In this document: piece after piece, positions 63,900 to 64,000 of the stretch
Layout of the letters: each line of letters begins with the position of its first letter
Numbering within the stretch: position 1 is the stretch's first letter
Source: Afifella marina DSM 2698
GTDB lineage: Bacteria > Pseudomonadota > Alphaproteobacteria > Rhizobiales > Afifellaceae
Length of the DNA stretch: 64,000 nt
Reading direction: 5' to 3'
Assembly: GCF_900102695.1 (NCBI RefSeq)
Contig: NZ_FMVW01000008.1
Span: 120,896-184,895 of the forward strand
The notes under the pieces: generated by a model
Database searches by the model: none
Seen by the model: the letters and a program-made list of their open reading frames with translations, nothing else
What the model was told of the DNA's origin: nothing
Made by a program: the position numbers and the translations under genes

Positions 63900-64000
63900 A
63901 TGCTCATTCTCGACCACGATGGTCTCGGGCCCAATGGGGAGCGCGACGTTGCGCGTATGGAAGGTCTCGCGGCAGACCTGCGTGCGATTCACGAAGGCCG
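63900..64000 (+). CDS. Unknown island protein (partial, cut by the right edge)
   Basis: The frame starts at ATG 63900 after GAAGGACAGAGCAG and stays open to the window end (33 codons). The start reads MLILDHDGLGPNGERDVARM. It is co-directional with the GIY-YIG gene. No domain can be recognised from this fragment. Confidence 0.6.
   Translation, partial: MLILDHDGLGPNGERDVARMEGLAADLRAIHEG

Noticed and set aside
1..64000. CRISPR arrays, insertion sequences and rRNA genes
   Set aside because: No regularly spaced repeats, transposase-like proteins or rRNA segments were seen.

Overview
The window is ordinary chromosomal DNA of a GC-rich alphaproteobacterium, most likely a member of the Hyphomicrobiales (Rhizobiales). 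This is inferred from gene content and order: uvrC-pgsA-moaD-moaE, rplY-pth-ychF with two MaoC-like genes, a petABC bc1 operon, a four-gene MoxR/DUF58/DUF4159 operon, an Anbu peptidase cluster, and many DUF families common in that order. Nothing in the sequence fixes a genus. The last ~4 kb (from a tRNA-Met onward) is the start of an integrated genomic island that runs off the right edge.

Layout. 1-3.8 kb: DNA repair (uvrC), phospholipid synthesis (pgsA) and molybdopterin synthase (moaD, moaE). 3.8-7.6 kb: ilvE on the minus strand, divergent from a MarR regulator, an OmpR-type response regulator and an EnvZ-like kinase that resemble the PetP/PetR regulators of photosynthetic relatives. 7.6-10.6 kb, minus strand: ubiK-like, YbjN-like, proC, TetR and csaA. 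10.8-17.7 kb, plus strand: lgt, a MidA-like methyltransferase, two PCuAC copper-chaperone paralogues (the second with lost ligands), pgeF, a lipoprotein, prs and chrA. 17.8-21.4 kb: rplY, pth, ychF and two MaoC-like genes. 21.4-27.1 kb, minus strand: apt, the cytochrome bc1 operon petABC, and an ABC exporter. 27.2-32.6 kb: trmL, small hypotheticals, an HdeD-like protein, hemF, a DUF1059 gene and a minus-strand trio (DUF1285, CoA pyrophosphatase, CCA transferase).

32.7-39.5 kb: a MoxR ATPase, a DUF58 protein and two very large membrane proteins with tightly overlapping genes. 39.6-47.9 kb: a bacterioferritin without its haem ligand, acetyltransferase, glutathionyl-hydroquinone reductase, Nudix hydrolase, phosphoesterase, YbaK deacylase, a membrane-anchored triheme cytochrome c, an alpha/beta hydrolase and an L,D-transpeptidase. 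48.2-52.3 kb: circularly permuted ATP-grasp, alpha-E protein, transglutaminase and Anbu proteasome-like peptidase, a widespread but functionally unresolved peptide-ligation and proteolysis module. 52.3-58.4 kb: cupin/TetR pair, LysR/aldo-keto reductase pair, mmsA, a DUF6065 gene and a 52-residue DUF3309 protein. 58.5-59.5 kb: a small monoheme cytochrome c beside a NapC/NirT tetraheme quinol dehydrogenase. 59.6-60.1 kb: a COQ10-like protein.

60.2-64 kb: tRNA-Met(CAT), a divergent tyrosine recombinase, a ~600 bp stretch without a convincing gene, a GIY-YIG/DUF4357-like protein whose usual catalytic Glu appears to be Gln, and the start of an unknown gene. No CRISPR array, rRNA, transposase or prophage structural gene was seen. 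The least explained parts are the Anbu cluster, the c-type cytochrome pair at 58.5 kb and the island start.
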